Shown: one piece after another, positions 58,201-64,000 of the stretch
Layout: each line of letters starts with the position of its first letter
How positions within the stretch are numbered: position 1 is the first letter of the stretch
Assembly (NCBI GenBank): GCA_964017235.1
Contig: OZ024933.1
Span: forward strand, 95,075,432-95,139,431
Origin: Sabellastarte sp. h YS-2021
Taxonomy: Eukaryota > Annelida > Polychaeta > Sabellida > Sabellidae
Reading direction: 5' to 3'
Length of the DNA stretch: 64,000 nt
Made by a program: the position numbers and the translations under genes
Notes under the pieces: model-generated
Database searches by the model: none
Told to the model about the DNA's origin: nothing
Seen by the model: the letters and a program-made list of their open reading frames with translations, nothing else

Positions 58201-59814
58201 CTAGGGGGCGATACCCCACCACTACACAAAATGTGGGTGAGGGGCTAAAAATTCTGGGGGACAACTTTATGATGAAGTTTAAACTAATAAAAAATACATT
58301 TTCAGTTTATTTAGACATTTTTAACTGGGTTTCTATTAATTAGTGGTCAATTTTTATTGTCTTGTCCAATAAAAATAAACTTCAAGGCTAGTGATAGAAT
58401 TTAAAAAAAATACTGAATATGGTTATTTACATCAAAGTGGCTCCTTGCCTGTCACGGCATTATGGTTTTAAGTTTTCATCTAATGTCAGGGCATCACAAA
58501 TTCAGTCATTACACCATCAATTCATACAAATATGTTGGAAAACCCCACAGAATACTATGACCTCATGAATATTAATGAGTAGTCCACAAATTCTTCAAGT
58601 AAAATATTGTTAAAAAATCCAATGGAATCGTCAAATATTTTTTACGCATACCGTAAATGACCTATTTAGCGCACAGTGCGCTAAGCAAAGTCTATTTTTA
58701 TTCAATATTTGTTGGGAAAAAAATGTCCCTTTTAGCGCACCCATCATGAAACACTTTCCGGGATGAAATTTCGGTCAATCTGGTACAAAAACGGTGTTTC
58801 GACATTTAGAAATACCCACTTCCTGTAAATATGGCGGTAGATGAAAACAAACTCGAAAGTCGTGATAAAAATGTCAATTTATTAAGTAAAAATACGTAAA
58901 TTATATAGAAAAATATGTGGATATTGAGAAAAATTAAGAAAGGTAATAGTGCTGGGACGAGTTAGCGATAACTCGAGTCGTAACTCGGTGGGCGATATTT
59001 GGGGATCACATCGACTTACGCAATATAAACTCGAGTTTTCACAAAATAAATAATGATATACTTACCTTGTCTCAAAGGGACATTTTTGGAACTGATCAAA
59101 CCATCAAAACTTAAAAACTCAATAAATAATGGCCATTTTAATATTAACCTTAGCTGCGTGGCTGTTCCATGACGTGCACATACATATCTGTACACTTTAA
59201 ATGGCAAAAAATATTTTTCTTGCAATAAAAAGGTACTTAACACAACTGGTAATAATATTTGGATTTTTCTTATTTTGTTTTTATTTTTGTGTATTTACTC
59301 GAGTCCAACTCGAGTTCAACTCGTTTCTAACAAACGATCCTCGATCTGCAAAAATCGCCGACGATCCCAGCACTAAAAGGTAAGATTTAAGCTGAATAGT
59401 CGATCATTAGAAACGTTTTGTAACCAACCGCGAGTGTGCACTGTCACTGTCTAATCGTCCACCCACTAGAACTTCTAGTAGAAGTTGTCAAGGACCATCA
59501 ATTTATTGAGATAGGGTGCGGTTACAAGGGCGGATGCCCTAAATAGGTCATTTACGGTATATAAATATTCATGAGCTCTGTACAGTACAGTAGTCCATCT
59601 AGTGCACTAGTAGATATGATATTTGATCTTAAAGCAGAAAAATATTAAGAAACCACCATCAAAATCTGTGACCTCATTAATATTAATGAGCTGTCCATGA
59701 ATTTTGATCAAGTAAAATATTTTTCCACACATATGTTATTGGGAAATCTGACAGATACCTACGCCGGGTCAGCACCGGCTTCACTGCCATGGCCTGTTGT
59801 AACAATCCAGTCTC
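31184..59814 (-). CDS. NUP88: NUP88 nucleoporin, C-terminal half in ten exons
   Basis: Spliced coding segments on the minus strand, 5' to 3': 59814-59763, 58153-58055, 57257-57173, 51143-51039, 48762-48610, 47785-47663, 46495-46349, 33107-32981, 32028-31907, 31247-31184. Every intron begins GT and ends AG, phases agree throughout, and the sum is 1077 nt: 358 codons plus TAA. Recognisable NUP88 blocks are [78 protein letters not shown] and [16 protein letters not shown]88 is a structural protein of the cytoplasmic face of the nuclear pore. It works with NUP214 and NUP62 in mRNP and CRM1 export, and its C-terminus is a coiled coil. The N-terminal beta-propeller part lies beyond 64000. Confidence 0.95.
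31907..32028 (-). CDS. NUP88: NUP88 exon (penultimate)
   Basis: Acceptor ttttag before TTAAAAGCC, donor GTAAGT. It encodes [14 protein letters not shown]...[11 protein letters not shown], matching the basic, Gln-rich segment before the NUP88 C-terminus. It ends with two bases of a split codon. Confidence 0.92.
32981..33107 (-). CDS. NUP88: NUP88 exon
   Basis: Acceptor tttacag, donor GTACAG. It encodes [19 protein letters not shown]..., the coiled-coil block around the conserved LPVL. The upstream intron (33108-46348) contains two DIRS copies and a minisatellite. Confidence 0.93.
33216..33438. repeat. left inverted terminal repeat of DIRS A2
   Basis: Matches the left repeat of A1 and the complement of the right repeats at 39474-39588 and 44727-44931. 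Begins with aaaattgcaaatttaataag. Confidence 0.88.
33494..33590. repeat. internal complementary region of DIRS A2
   Basis: The left half complements the A2 left end. The right half complements the right end now found only at 44931 in copy A3. Confidence 0.9.
33773..33788 (-). promoter_or_regulatory. A-run/G-run polypurine tract downstream of YR, A2
   Basis: The minus strand reads AAAAA then about 14 G, about 160 bp past the YR stop, at the same place as in A1 and A3. Confidence 0.5.
33947..36085 (-). CDS. DIRS tyrosine recombinase frame with long upstream overlap, A2
   Basis: 712 open codons. The first roughly 370 residues overlap RT end, RNase H and the Dam-like domain in the RT-minus-1 frame and are Ser/Pro/Arg/Gln-rich. 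The YR proper follows from about residue 370. The first catalytic Arg is in [12 protein letters not shown], HxxR is in AHDVRAF, then ACHW and Tyr in FTQFYL. The frame equals the gag frame. Upstream it meets one stop (36101-36103) and is then open again through the Cys-rich segment to the gag UGA. In copy A1 that stop is absent, so the ancestral frame probably ran from gag UGA to YR. Overlap of the YR and RT frames is known in DIRS1-type elements. Confidence 0.9.
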   Translation of the reverse strand: MAKSSRENTRAVNTSDLSGPAIYVPDRSINSHRKAGSPRPIAYETHTVASQKQLEGAGIAREDHSPTKITPPTFTMVATGKQCATRSTITPHKACSANLYRCIKRRLGRSLQRAHCKRVLVGSGEQVTHKLPGTQSSFSSIKRVPEPLCRPDDSDSVGQHHSGGLHKQGRRHAVGAPVCSTLEDLDLVFPEASNSEGLTHPRPPQCDSGQTIQAGSDHTNRMVPPSRNFSEAMQQVAPTSDRLVCHEVQSQVTPVCVSNTGPLGGSSGCTHPAMGRSGCIRLPTDRHTGQSGGEATELPVQEIHSHCPGMAQHALVLGLGEHVKPGPSQPNQPAQPADSALQSDPSQKSDKSKSPFLAPRATKIKEQGFSEAVAARIEAPQRRSTRSVYEAKWTIFTKWCDTNQVDFRSPPVKSVADFLMHLFEDKKLQPSTIDGYRSAIADKLGSTTINISKDDNLTHLVESFHRDRPKGWRGIPSWNLSLVLHQLTKAPFERLREASLKQLTFKTVFLLALGSGKRRSEIHAWQHKNIRHQSDWSRVSLFPSPSFLSKNQLAKEGPESVAPVVIPALAPTLDRSLKSDRSLCPVRALRYYLDRTSDIRQHKELVFVSFKKGFDKDISSATISSWIKQTVILCYECSDHQAHTLHQVKAHDVRAFAASKAFQSGVSLEQILSACHWRSYNSFTQFYLKDVAWADSELYHLGPVVAAQQIHK
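34849..37200 (-). pseudogene. DIRS reverse transcriptase, RNase H and Dam-like domain, A2
   Basis: One frame carries RT ([33 protein letters not shown]), RNase H ([36 protein letters not shown]) and a Dam-like segment ([40 protein letters not shown]). Two in-frame stops break it: TAA at 36391-36393, where A1 has Tyr, and TGA at 35491-35493, where B1 has Arg. The N-terminal end overlaps gag. The catalytic QYLDDW is QYLDDG here. With only two nonsense changes this is a recently dead copy. Confidence 0.9.
36869..37150 (-). CDS. cysteine-rich zinc-finger-like segment after gag UGA, A2
   Basis: Directly after the UGA at 37151-37153 the gag frame reads QLLCK and stays open, with 16 cysteines in about 94 codons. 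Two clusters are seen: C-x3-CC-x2-C-x2-C, then C-x2-C-x2-C-x5-C-x2-C-x2-C-x2-CC-x4-C. The second spacing is identical to A1. The overlapping RT-frame reading is less conserved. It probably forms the N-terminus of the YR frame product or a gag readthrough extension; function unknown. Confidence 0.6.
37151..39358 (-). pseudogene. DIRS gag-like protein, A2, with premature stops
   Basis: Starts at ATG 39358 ([15 protein letters not shown]). The N-terminal Cys/His cluster (CGH, H-x3-C-x2-C, PC, C-x2-C) is followed by a low-complexity region with several copies of a RTGPD...GKL-type motif, then a helical region. In-frame TGA codons at 37500-37502 and 37181-37183 interrupt it. The basic C-terminus (RGRGK) lies between them. 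The family-conserved end is the UGA at 37151-37153, preceded by AAA and followed by CAG TTA. Without the first two stops it would be about 735 codons. Confidence 0.85.
39474..39588. repeat. truncated right inverted terminal repeat of DIRS A2
   Basis: Matches A3's right repeat from the cgccaaacgaaaaagatgct word to acacagga, then breaks. The outer part with the conserved tgtccattggatagg end is missing. Confidence 0.85.
39580..39609. repeat. 15-bp direct duplication at the A2/A3 junction
   Basis: acacaggaaacacct occurs twice in immediate succession exactly where A2 stops and A3 begins, suggesting a repair or slippage scar. Confidence 0.85.
39850..41220 (-). pseudogene. YR remnants of DIRS A3, with internal duplication
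   Basis: Pieces matching family A YR are scattered over several frames, including [14 protein letters not shown] near 40200. A segment of about 290 bp is tandemly duplicated: 40424-40709 and 40710-40995 both run from the [13 protein letters not shown] block to YRS...DKL. No catalytic frame survives. Confidence 0.85.
41225..42540 (-). pseudogene. RT, RNase H and Dam-like remnants of DIRS A3
   Basis: Fragments: [15 protein letters not shown] near 41350, [16 protein letters not shown] near 41560, [20 protein letters not shown] near 41790, [11 protein letters not shown] near 42110, and [10 protein letters not shown] near 42370. An A/T-rich low-complexity stretch (41705-41776) is inserted. The region between RT start and YLDD is deleted. 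Confidence 0.85.
42401..42428 (-). pseudogene. remnant of the Cys-rich segment, A3
   Basis: Reads C-x4-CPKC in the frame expected for the Cys-rich segment, matching the CPxC core of A1 and A2. Short, so supportive only. Confidence 0.45.
42596..44470 (-). pseudogene. gag remnants of DIRS A3
   Basis: Ends in AAA TGA CAA TTG CTC TGT, the third copy of the gag stop context. Upstream pieces show ERTGP-type and ADPA-LSVV motifs of the family A gag middle. 43380-43520 and 43590-43730 are tandem duplicates ([17 protein letters not shown] in both). The Cys/His N-terminus was not found. Confidence 0.7.
44727..44931. repeat. right inverted terminal repeat of DIRS A3
   Basis: Complete, ending in attaacgcaataaaat, and matching the right end of A1 and the right half of the A2 ICR. 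Confidence 0.9.
45010..46348. repeat. intronic minisatellite of about 40-bp monomers abutting a NUP88 splice donor
   Basis: About 30 monomers of roughly 40 bp, many paired as higher-order units of about 80 bp (gcatgcagtattccctc alternating with cacacagtattctctc). The last three monomers carry tattgtacagaggtgaggg on the minus strand, identical to the NUP88 exon end plus donor at 46349/46348. Long repetitive minus-strand open frames (such as 46308-45805) result from the period and are not genes. Confidence 0.92.
46349..46495 (-). CDS. NUP88: NUP88 exon
   Basis: Acceptor aaaaag after a long T run, donor GTGAGG. Encodes [19 protein letters not shown]... to [12 protein letters not shown] and HERIVQ, plus a split Arg codon. 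The donor lies in the first monomer of the minisatellite. Coiled-coil region. Confidence 0.94.
47068..47335. mobile_element. degenerate hAT-like MITE
   Basis: Shares gggatgggtag, taccgtgacaacattttac and ttcccagaatcag words, in order, with the better-preserved elements at 54378 and 60207. Ends approximate. Confidence 0.45.
47451..47545. repeat. 25-bp tandem repeat x 4
   Basis: ccagttggtttttaccgagt recurs four times with small changes. Confidence 0.85.
47663..47785 (-). CDS. NUP88: NUP88 exon
   Basis: Acceptor tttacag, donor GTAATA. Encodes [16 protein letters not shown] then [15 protein letters not shown] and DLAREEIEK, a highly conserved NUP88 block. Its first 45 bp are repeated upstream as decayed intronic copies. 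Confidence 0.94.
47786..48200 (-). repeat. about 100-bp tandem repeat carrying copies of a NUP88 exon start
   Basis: The equivalents of exon position 47779 recur at 47880, 47979, 48079 and 48173. Each contains an acceptor-like tract followed by caagacagatctgggtgctg-type sequence, the first 45 bp of the 47785 exon. Decay increases with distance from the exon. Confidence 0.88.
48610..48762 (-). CDS. NUP88: NUP88 exon
   Basis: Acceptor tttgtag, donor GTGAGT. Encodes [20 protein letters not shown] then SPIRKL and [18 protein letters not shown]. An alternative acceptor 6 bases downstream would keep the frame, but phase with the previous exon favours 48762. Confidence 0.92.
48763..50056. other. 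NUP88 intron with two inverted copies of a short repeat
   Basis: 49080-49145 and the complement of 49555-49615 share gatggagattaagc and ctataaaag with agagtct nearby. These are either two oppositely oriented copies of a dispersed repeat or the arms of a 530-bp foldback element. Nothing else recognised. Confidence 0.55.
50065..50454. mobile_element. 390-bp hAT-like MITE
   Basis: Ends tagggctg(tg) and (cg)cagcccta, 8-bp duplication gttaacac at 50057-50064 and 50455-50462. Interior has ctcgagtact-type words at both ends. A sister copy is at 61198. Confidence 0.88.
50463..50995. mobile_element. 533-bp hAT-like MITE, adjacent to the previous one
   Basis: Ends taggcctgcaa and ttgcagcccta. It shares the middle gttaacac with its neighbour and has the third copy at 50996-51003. 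It ends 44 bp from the NUP88 exon at 51039. Confidence 0.85.
51039..51143 (-). CDS. NUP88: NUP88 exon
   Basis: Acceptor gtttcag, donor GTAAGT. Encodes [18 protein letters not shown] then [11 protein letters not shown], matching the end of the NUP88 N-terminal domain. Confidence 0.93.
51190..53845. repeat. composite tandem-repeat element with 3' hairpin (Helentron/pearl-like)
   Basis: Two arrays: about 133-bp units from 51715 to 52500 (gtgaaagctctcccaaaagt) and about 170-bp units (tagcacggttttcgagat at 51347, 51507, 52562, 52732, 52902, 53072, 53241, 53410). 170-bp units lie on both sides of the 133-bp block. A perfect hairpin (aagcgtccc, loop, gggacgctt) at 53820-53841 follows a palindromic gccggcggagccgcc stretch. 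No coding capacity. Confidence 0.75.
53870..54200. repeat. short tandem repeat, 19-24 bp units
   Basis: Units of acaagtgtcagtaaaacacag, alternating with and without an extra aaac, in about 14 copies. The minus-strand cysteine-rich frames here are repeat artefacts. Confidence 0.88.
54378..54746. mobile_element. 369-bp hAT-like MITE
   Basis: Imperfect ends taggagtgag and cccacccct, flanked by acttccca at 54370-54377 and 54747-54754. Interior homologous to the element at 60207 (ggtatcgagac, ggtatcccagaatcggg). Confidence 0.8.
54995..57050. repeat. tandem-repeat element with terminal hairpins (Helentron/pearl-like)
   Basis: A 5' hairpin tgcgtctcgacgca (55004-55017) is followed by gtatccccggacgg. 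About seven 148-bp units (gaccttgaaggagg at 55192, 55341, 55664, 55812, 55960) come next, then a non-repetitive part. A 3' hairpin (atccccg, loop, cggggat) is at 57020-57042; its complement resembles the 5' gtatccccggacgg. A diverged sister is at 24090. Confidence 0.78.
57173..57257 (-). CDS. NUP88: NUP88 exon
   Basis: Acceptor cttctag, donor GTCAGT. Encodes [19 protein letters not shown] then ICTKPLSA, the VEHxxCTKPL signature of NUP88. Confidence 0.93.
57690..58020. mobile_element. degenerate hAT-like MITE
   Basis: Contains ggtattgagaccattttact at its left and ggtatcccagaatatcccaa at its right, both in the order seen in the 60207 element. Ends not defined. Confidence 0.5.
58055..58153 (-). 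CDS. NUP88: NUP88 exon
   Basis: Acceptor ttatacag, donor GTAAGT. Encodes [18 protein letters not shown] then [11 protein letters not shown], the RYHC-HxAGVH block of NUP88. Confidence 0.94.
58651..59557. mobile_element. TA-flanked transposon relic hosting a nested hAT MITE
   Basis: Inverted ends ccgtaaatgacctatttag and ctaaataggtcatttacgg (with one base difference) are bounded by TA at both sides (58649-58650, 59558-59559), as for Tc1/mariner-like elements. Length without the nested insertion is about 470 bp. Confidence 0.82.
58947..59375. mobile_element. 429-bp hAT-like MITE nested in the 58651 element
   Basis: Ends tagtgctgggacga and tcccagcacta; perfect 8-bp duplication aaaggtaa at 58939-58946 and 59376-59383. 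Interior has several actcgagt words. Confidence 0.87.
59763..59814 (-). CDS. NUP88: NUP88 exon (most upstream one in the window)
   Basis: Acceptor acttacag, donor GTAGGT chosen because it keeps phase with the next exon. Encodes [17 protein letters not shown]. The following split codon gives [16 protein letters not shown], aligning with the NUP88 stretch before RYHC. Short, so the exon limits are a little less sure than the others. Confidence 0.8.
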
Positions 59815-60198
59815 CTGTAAGTTTCAATTTTCTTGCAGCCATTTTTTATATAATCATCCACTTTCAGCTTAATTTTATGTTTTTGGTTATAATATGTCCA
59901 AATACTGTCTGTACCTCATAATATATTTAAGTTTGTAAACGATCACGAAACCACAATCGTCTATAGGCATTATTCGAAGAACGTTTCGACGAAAAATCAA
60001 AACCTCCACAAACTCTCGATCCGTGCAGTGTTTCGATTTTCCAGATCTCTCGTCTTTTCGCTTCATACATTTCCCACATCGCCTTGTGTACTACGCGTTC
60101 TCGTATAATTTGGTCACCGCAGACTCCAAGAAAATCCGCGTTTGTAGGCGAATTAATGCGCGATCCCGCGGAAAACGCATCCTAGAAGCAACTCTGCT
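59815..60198. other. NUP88 intron, no exon recognised
   Basis: The stretch 59990-60190 is richer in CpG than its surroundings and open on the plus strand, but shows no homology I recognise. Possibly an old transposon. Confidence 0.4.
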
Positions 60199-60206
60199 AC
60201 TTAAAT

Positions 60207-60576
60207 TAGGGCAGGGTCGGTAACACCGGTATCTCGGTATCGAGACCAATTCACTTCAACCACGTGGAGACACTTTACAGTCGGTATTTCGAATGTCAGC
60301 ATATAATATTGTGAGAAAACGTAAAGTATTAGAAACAAACCTCAAATCTGAAGAAATTACAAACTTTTATCCAATATTTTTATATATTTTATCACTTTTA
60401 TAGTGATTTCTTTCAGAACTTCAATGTTTTCTTTTCACGAATCTTACTTCCGGTTGGTGGGCCTATTCGATTGGGGATATGCTAGAACGCAAATTCTTCT
60501 TTCGGTATCCCGGAATTGATAAGTTTTTACACTGGCGGGATACCGAAATGAAAAATCTGCTACCGACCCTGCCCTA
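60207..60576. mobile_element. 370-bp hAT-like MITE, best-preserved copy
   Basis: Ends tagggcagggtcggta and taccgaccctgcccta are perfect inverted repeats. 8-bp duplication acttaaat at 60199-60206 and 60577-60584. Related to 47068, 54378, 57690 and a fragment near 60905-61085. Confidence 0.9.
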
Positions 60577-61197
60577 ACTTAAATACCTAAATCTCTTTTA
60601 TTAACTCTACCAAAGAGGTATTAAATTCATGACTGTTTGTCTGCTTGTCCATCTGTTTGCTTGTTTGTTCCTTTGCAGAATTACACAAATACTTCCCCTC
60701 AGATATTTATAAAAATACGAGAAGATGGGTCTTGGTCCAATTTAGATCACAATAAATTTTGCAAGTGAAATCTGGATCACTGTCTTGAAAAAAAAATCAA
60801 AGATCTGGACTTTGCCATTTACTTATCGATCCATTTCTAACAAAATACACATGTCTTGGTGGAGGAATGCGCTCTCTGAGTGCAACTGTTTAAGGTTCAA
60901 ACAAGGGAAGTGTCGGAAACATAGGTATCTCAGAATCAAGAGCATTTTGAGGAAATACAATAGCAACACTTTTACAAAGTTAACATCTCAACTGTTAACA
61001 CAAATATAAAGAATAAAATTTAAAATAGTGCCAAACCTGCAAAAACTATAAATTTTTTTGTCACATATTTTTATGCTTTTGCAGACTTGTACACAGGTGG
61101 ACACAAAGATAAACGGACACGAAGATAAAAACGGTCTTGAGAGTTTGGCTTATCTTAGTGGATTAAATAATTAAATTTCACAAAATAAATAACAAAT

Positions 61198-61767
61198 TAG
61201 GGCTGGGACGGGTGCTGAAAAACGGCGCCGAGTACTCGCCCTCTCACAACCGGCCCGAATTTGAGTAACCACGAGATTTAGTATCTACTAGTGCTGCGAT
61301 GATGTTTGAAGAAGTTCGCTCGTTTACTGCCCTGATTTCGGAGTTCGGTTCAAAACATCTGAAATTCGGACTTTGCAAAACGTTTAGAAATCCCCAACAT
61401 CACACCACATCCCAACGGATCCTATTTTCGCCCATCTATAAAACTTGTTTCTTTTGTTAAAAATATGGCGGAATTTATTTTAAAAATATATGGATTTTAT
61501 ATTTTTGCTATATTTTCAATAAAGTGACAAGATTTCATGTGAGATTTCTGCGTTTTAACTGGTTTTGAAAACGTTGTTTCGAAGATCGAACTACACCGAA
61601 GTTCGCTAGCTTGTACAGATACCAAACATCGAACCCGATATTCAAAGCGATTTCACAGCACTAGTATTTACCATTAGAAATCTTCTGTAAATAAATAGTT
61701 GGTTCTGGAAACAAAACTTTTGAAGAAAAATGTCTTCTACTTGACCAGATATTATAGAATATGGAGT
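61198..61767. mobile_element. hAT-like MITE (sister of 50065) split by two later insertions
   Basis: The start tagggctgggacgggtgctg and the downstream body (61664-61767) match 50065-50260. It is interrupted at 61289-61663 by another MITE and cut at 61768 by DIRS B2. Confidence 0.82.
61289..61663. mobile_element. 375-bp hAT-like MITE nested in the 61198 element
   Basis: Ends tagtgctgcga and cacagcacta. Flanks gtatctac (61281-61288) and gtatttac (61664-61671) are an 8-bp duplication with one mismatch. Interior includes gttcg-rich words. Confidence 0.8.
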
Positions 61768-61960
61768 AAATTTGTAAATTTTAATTACTTAAATGTAGCT
61801 TTTATAAGCTACAAGCTTACCATGTGGGACTTAATGCTGTTCTCGGGTTGCCACACCCGGGGCCAACGTCTTAGAAAAAAAGACAGTTCTTGTTAGCCAC
61901 CGGATACACTGCTAGTTGTCGTCACGTGATAACCTCTGACCTCTCGCCCTACTTTCTCGT
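61768..61960. repeat. left inverted terminal repeat of DIRS B2
   Basis: Near-identical to 17210-17402 of B1. Confidence 0.88.
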
Positions 61961-62022
61961 TGAAATTTTCTAAAACCTACCCCTCAGCTGTAAACAGCGG
62001 GGAGGCAGGGTGGGACTCTTCT

Positions 62023-62119
62023 AAGTCCCACATGGTAAGCTTGTAGCTTATAAAAGCTACATTTAAGTAATTAAAATTTACAATTTTATTACGATACAAT
62101 AGCTTACCATGTGGGACTT
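62023..62119. repeat. internal complementary region of DIRS B2
   Basis: Near-identical to the B1 ICR, with one change at the junction half (tacgataca for tacgctaca). Confidence 0.9.
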
Positions 62120-62547
62120 AATGCTGAATTCAACCGCCCGGTGGCGAGATTACAGCTGAGACTGGAAGGTATGTCATTTTCTCTAAGATTTTGAATTAAT
62201 ATGTATAGAATAGTGCCAGAAATACCAGTCTGAGTCCCATTTACAGTGCCCCGATCCCGAAGACCGGGCCTGTAATGAGCCAAAAACCTAAATAAAATGA
62301 GAGACAGTGCTGAAACTGTCTAGATGTTTGATTGTAGGACGGAAGTGCAGCAGTGCTCACTTCGAGGTCTAAGGGTCCCTGAGGGCCCTTCACTAGTGAC
62401 TGACCAACCCATGGTTGGACATCTCATAAATTTTTTACAACCTGAATATGAGATTAATGACAACTAAATAAGTCCTTAATAGAAGTTACTTGATAACTGA
62501 AAAACAAAAATGACCTTACCCGTAACATCTTGAAGGTAAAGGAATAC

Positions 62548-63885
62548 CTAGATCCTGGGAGAGACTCCTGAAGACTTGGTTGTAGCGGATGTGCCCCCCC
62601 CCCCCCTTTTTTCTTTCCGAGGACAACTGGTCTGAGGGGAAGGATCTAGGACTTGTTGTGCCGCCACTACGGGTCCCAGATACATATTGTTGTCGGTGTC
62701 CGACCAAATAAGGTCTTTTAGGTAAAAATTTGTAAATGTGTTGTGAGCTTTCCAGTGACAGGCTTGCATGATTTGGTCCACCGATACCCCACCGTAAAAG
62801 GCCTTAGAGGCCGCGAAGGCCCGGATGTCATGCGCTTTGACTTGGACCAAGTCCAAGGCTTGTTGATCTGCTTGTTTGTAACAAAGTAGGATGGTTTGTT
62901 TCAACCATGAAGAGAGAGTAGCGGGTCTGATGTCTGAGGTATGTCCTTTCTTAAAGGAGATGAAAAGGAGAGAACGAGACCCTCTCAGGTCTTTGTTCGG
63001 TCCAAATAAAACCTCAGGGCCCGCACGGGACACAGGGTCCTGTCTTCCTTAAATTGTCTATCTACAATGGTAGTCAAAGCAGGAATAGTCACCGGAGATA
63101 CACTTTGAGAACCTTCTCTTGCTAGTTGGTTTTTGGCTATGAAATCAGAAGAAGGGAACAAGGCAACCTTTTCCCATTGGCCTAGATTAGATACTTGTTT
63201 GCGACCCAGGCATGGATTTCGCTGCGGCGATTGCCGGAGGCCAAAGCTAGCAAGAAAGCAGTTTTAGAGTAAGATGTTTGAGGTCTGTGTCTTTCATGGG
63301 CTCAAATGGTGCTTTTGTGAGCTCGTTGAGGACAACAGAAAGGTTCCACTTGGGTAAATTTCTGGAACTTTTGGGATGATCCCTGTGAAAACTGGAGAGT
63401 AACCTATGAAGGTCTGCATTGTGTGCAACATGTTGGGCCGTTGGGCCCAAAGTGTCAACGATTGCAGTCCTGTAACCATCAAAGGTCGAGGGGCGCCTGT
63501 TTAGGTCTTGGTGCAGGTACATGAAAAAATCTGAGATTTGTTTCACAGATGGAGTGGAGAATCCACCGAATTTTCTCTGCACCATTTTTCAAATAGGGCC
63601 CACTTGACTTGTAGATGGTCCTTGTTGAAGACCGCTGAGGGGCAGCAATTCTCTCTGCCACCTCCACAGAGAAGCCTTGTTCTTGGAGTTGTCCGCTCCT
63701 AGACACCAGGCGTGGAGGTTCAGGTGCTGGGGGTTGTTGTGGAACACATACCTGTAGGACTGTTTGAGTAGGGTCGTTGACACTGGCAGTTGTAGTGGGA
63801 TCTCTGTTGAGAGCTGCACTAGGTCCCAAAACCAAGGCATCCCTGGCCAGCCTGGGGCTATTACGATGATCAGACAATAACATTG
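62548..63885 (-). pseudogene. DIRS tyrosine recombinase, B2, frameshifted
   Basis: AHDIRAF, ACHW and FTNFYL are present in the 63033-62548 frame. The upstream part, 63585-63247, ends with the same KLLSC stop as B1. Private one-base deletions lie near 62997, 63560 and 63606. The two -1 shifts near 63260 and 63190 are shared with B1. An A-run/G-run tract is at 62594-62612. Confidence 0.88.
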
Positions 63886-64000
63886 CCTGATCTTTTGGAT
63901 CACCTTGTGAAGGAGCCGTAGGAGGGTACGCCTAGGCCGCGAGGTTGGTCCAGTTTATGTTTAGAGCATCTATGTCCCAGGCCCTTGGGTCTGGGATAGG
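63589..64000 (-). pseudogene. Dam-like domain end of DIRS B2 (partial)
   Basis: Frame 63903-63589 reads [18 protein letters not shown] as in B1 and overlaps YR. A frame break near 63918 separates it from the sequence further upstream. The RNase H and RT lie outside the window. Confidence 0.82.

Larger units (their letters stand above)
61768..64000 (-). mobile_element. DIRS-type retrotransposon, family B copy 2 (B2), cut by window end
   Basis: Left end, left inverted repeat, ICR and YR closely match B1; the element continues past 64000. Inserted in the MITE at 61198, probably within an upstream NUP88 intron, in the same transcriptional direction. Confidence 0.92.

Noticed and set aside
59990..60200. 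CpG-richer open stretch as an additional NUP88 exon
   Set aside because: Open on the wrong strand and no match to NUP88; no splice sites fitting the phase.

Overview
This is eukaryotic nuclear DNA, AT-rich and intron-rich, very probably from an invertebrate animal. A mollusc or other lophotrochozoan is my inference, from the tRNA-headed SINEs ending in gacgtaaaacccc, the tandem-repeat-cored hairpin elements and the abundance of DIRS retrotransposons. There are no operons, ribosome-binding sites or CRISPR arrays. The only host gene I can support is NUP88, a nucleoporin, on the minus strand. Ten exons between 59814 and 31184 encode its C-terminal 358 residues in unbroken phase. The N-terminal half should lie beyond the right edge.

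The rest is mostly mobile DNA. Five DIRS-type (tyrosine-recombinase) retrotransposon copies, all coding on the minus strand, fall into two families. Family A is at 9014-14786, 33216-39588 and 39610-44931. Family B is at 17210-23582 and 61768-64000 (cut by the window end). Each copy with an intact left side has inverted terminal repeats and an internal complementary region (ICR), which joins the complements of both outer ends: the DIRS circle-junction signature. Coding order along the minus strand is gag, then reverse transcriptase / RNase H / Dam-like domain, then tyrosine recombinase (YR). Copies at 33216-39588 and 39610-44931 are fused head-to-tail inside one NUP88 intron.

Layout: 1-9013 intergenic DNA with two clean SINEs, a MITE and small repeats; 9014-14786 DIRS A1; 15200-16640 a 155-bp tandem array with flanking hairpins; 17210-23582 DIRS B1; 24090-31183 repeats, MITEs and SINEs; 31184-33107 last three NUP88 exons; 33216-44931 DIRS A2 plus A3 in an intron; 45000-46348 a minisatellite touching a NUP88 splice donor; 46349-59814 seven further NUP88 exons with hAT-like MITEs and tandem-repeat elements in the introns; 60207-61767 MITEs; 61768-64000 DIRS B2.

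The most interesting signal is in the DIRS elements. In both families gag and the YR open reading frame share one frame, separated by a UGA, while RT/RNase H is coded in an overlapping frame. In family A the UGA is followed by CAR-TTA/TTG, a context like known readthrough sites. The sequence just after it encodes a cysteine-rich, zinc-finger-like segment whose Cys spacing is identical in two copies and whose first four residues (QLLC) are kept in three copies by third-base changes only. A second signal is that two NUP88 exon edges, one donor and one acceptor, have been amplified into intronic minisatellites.
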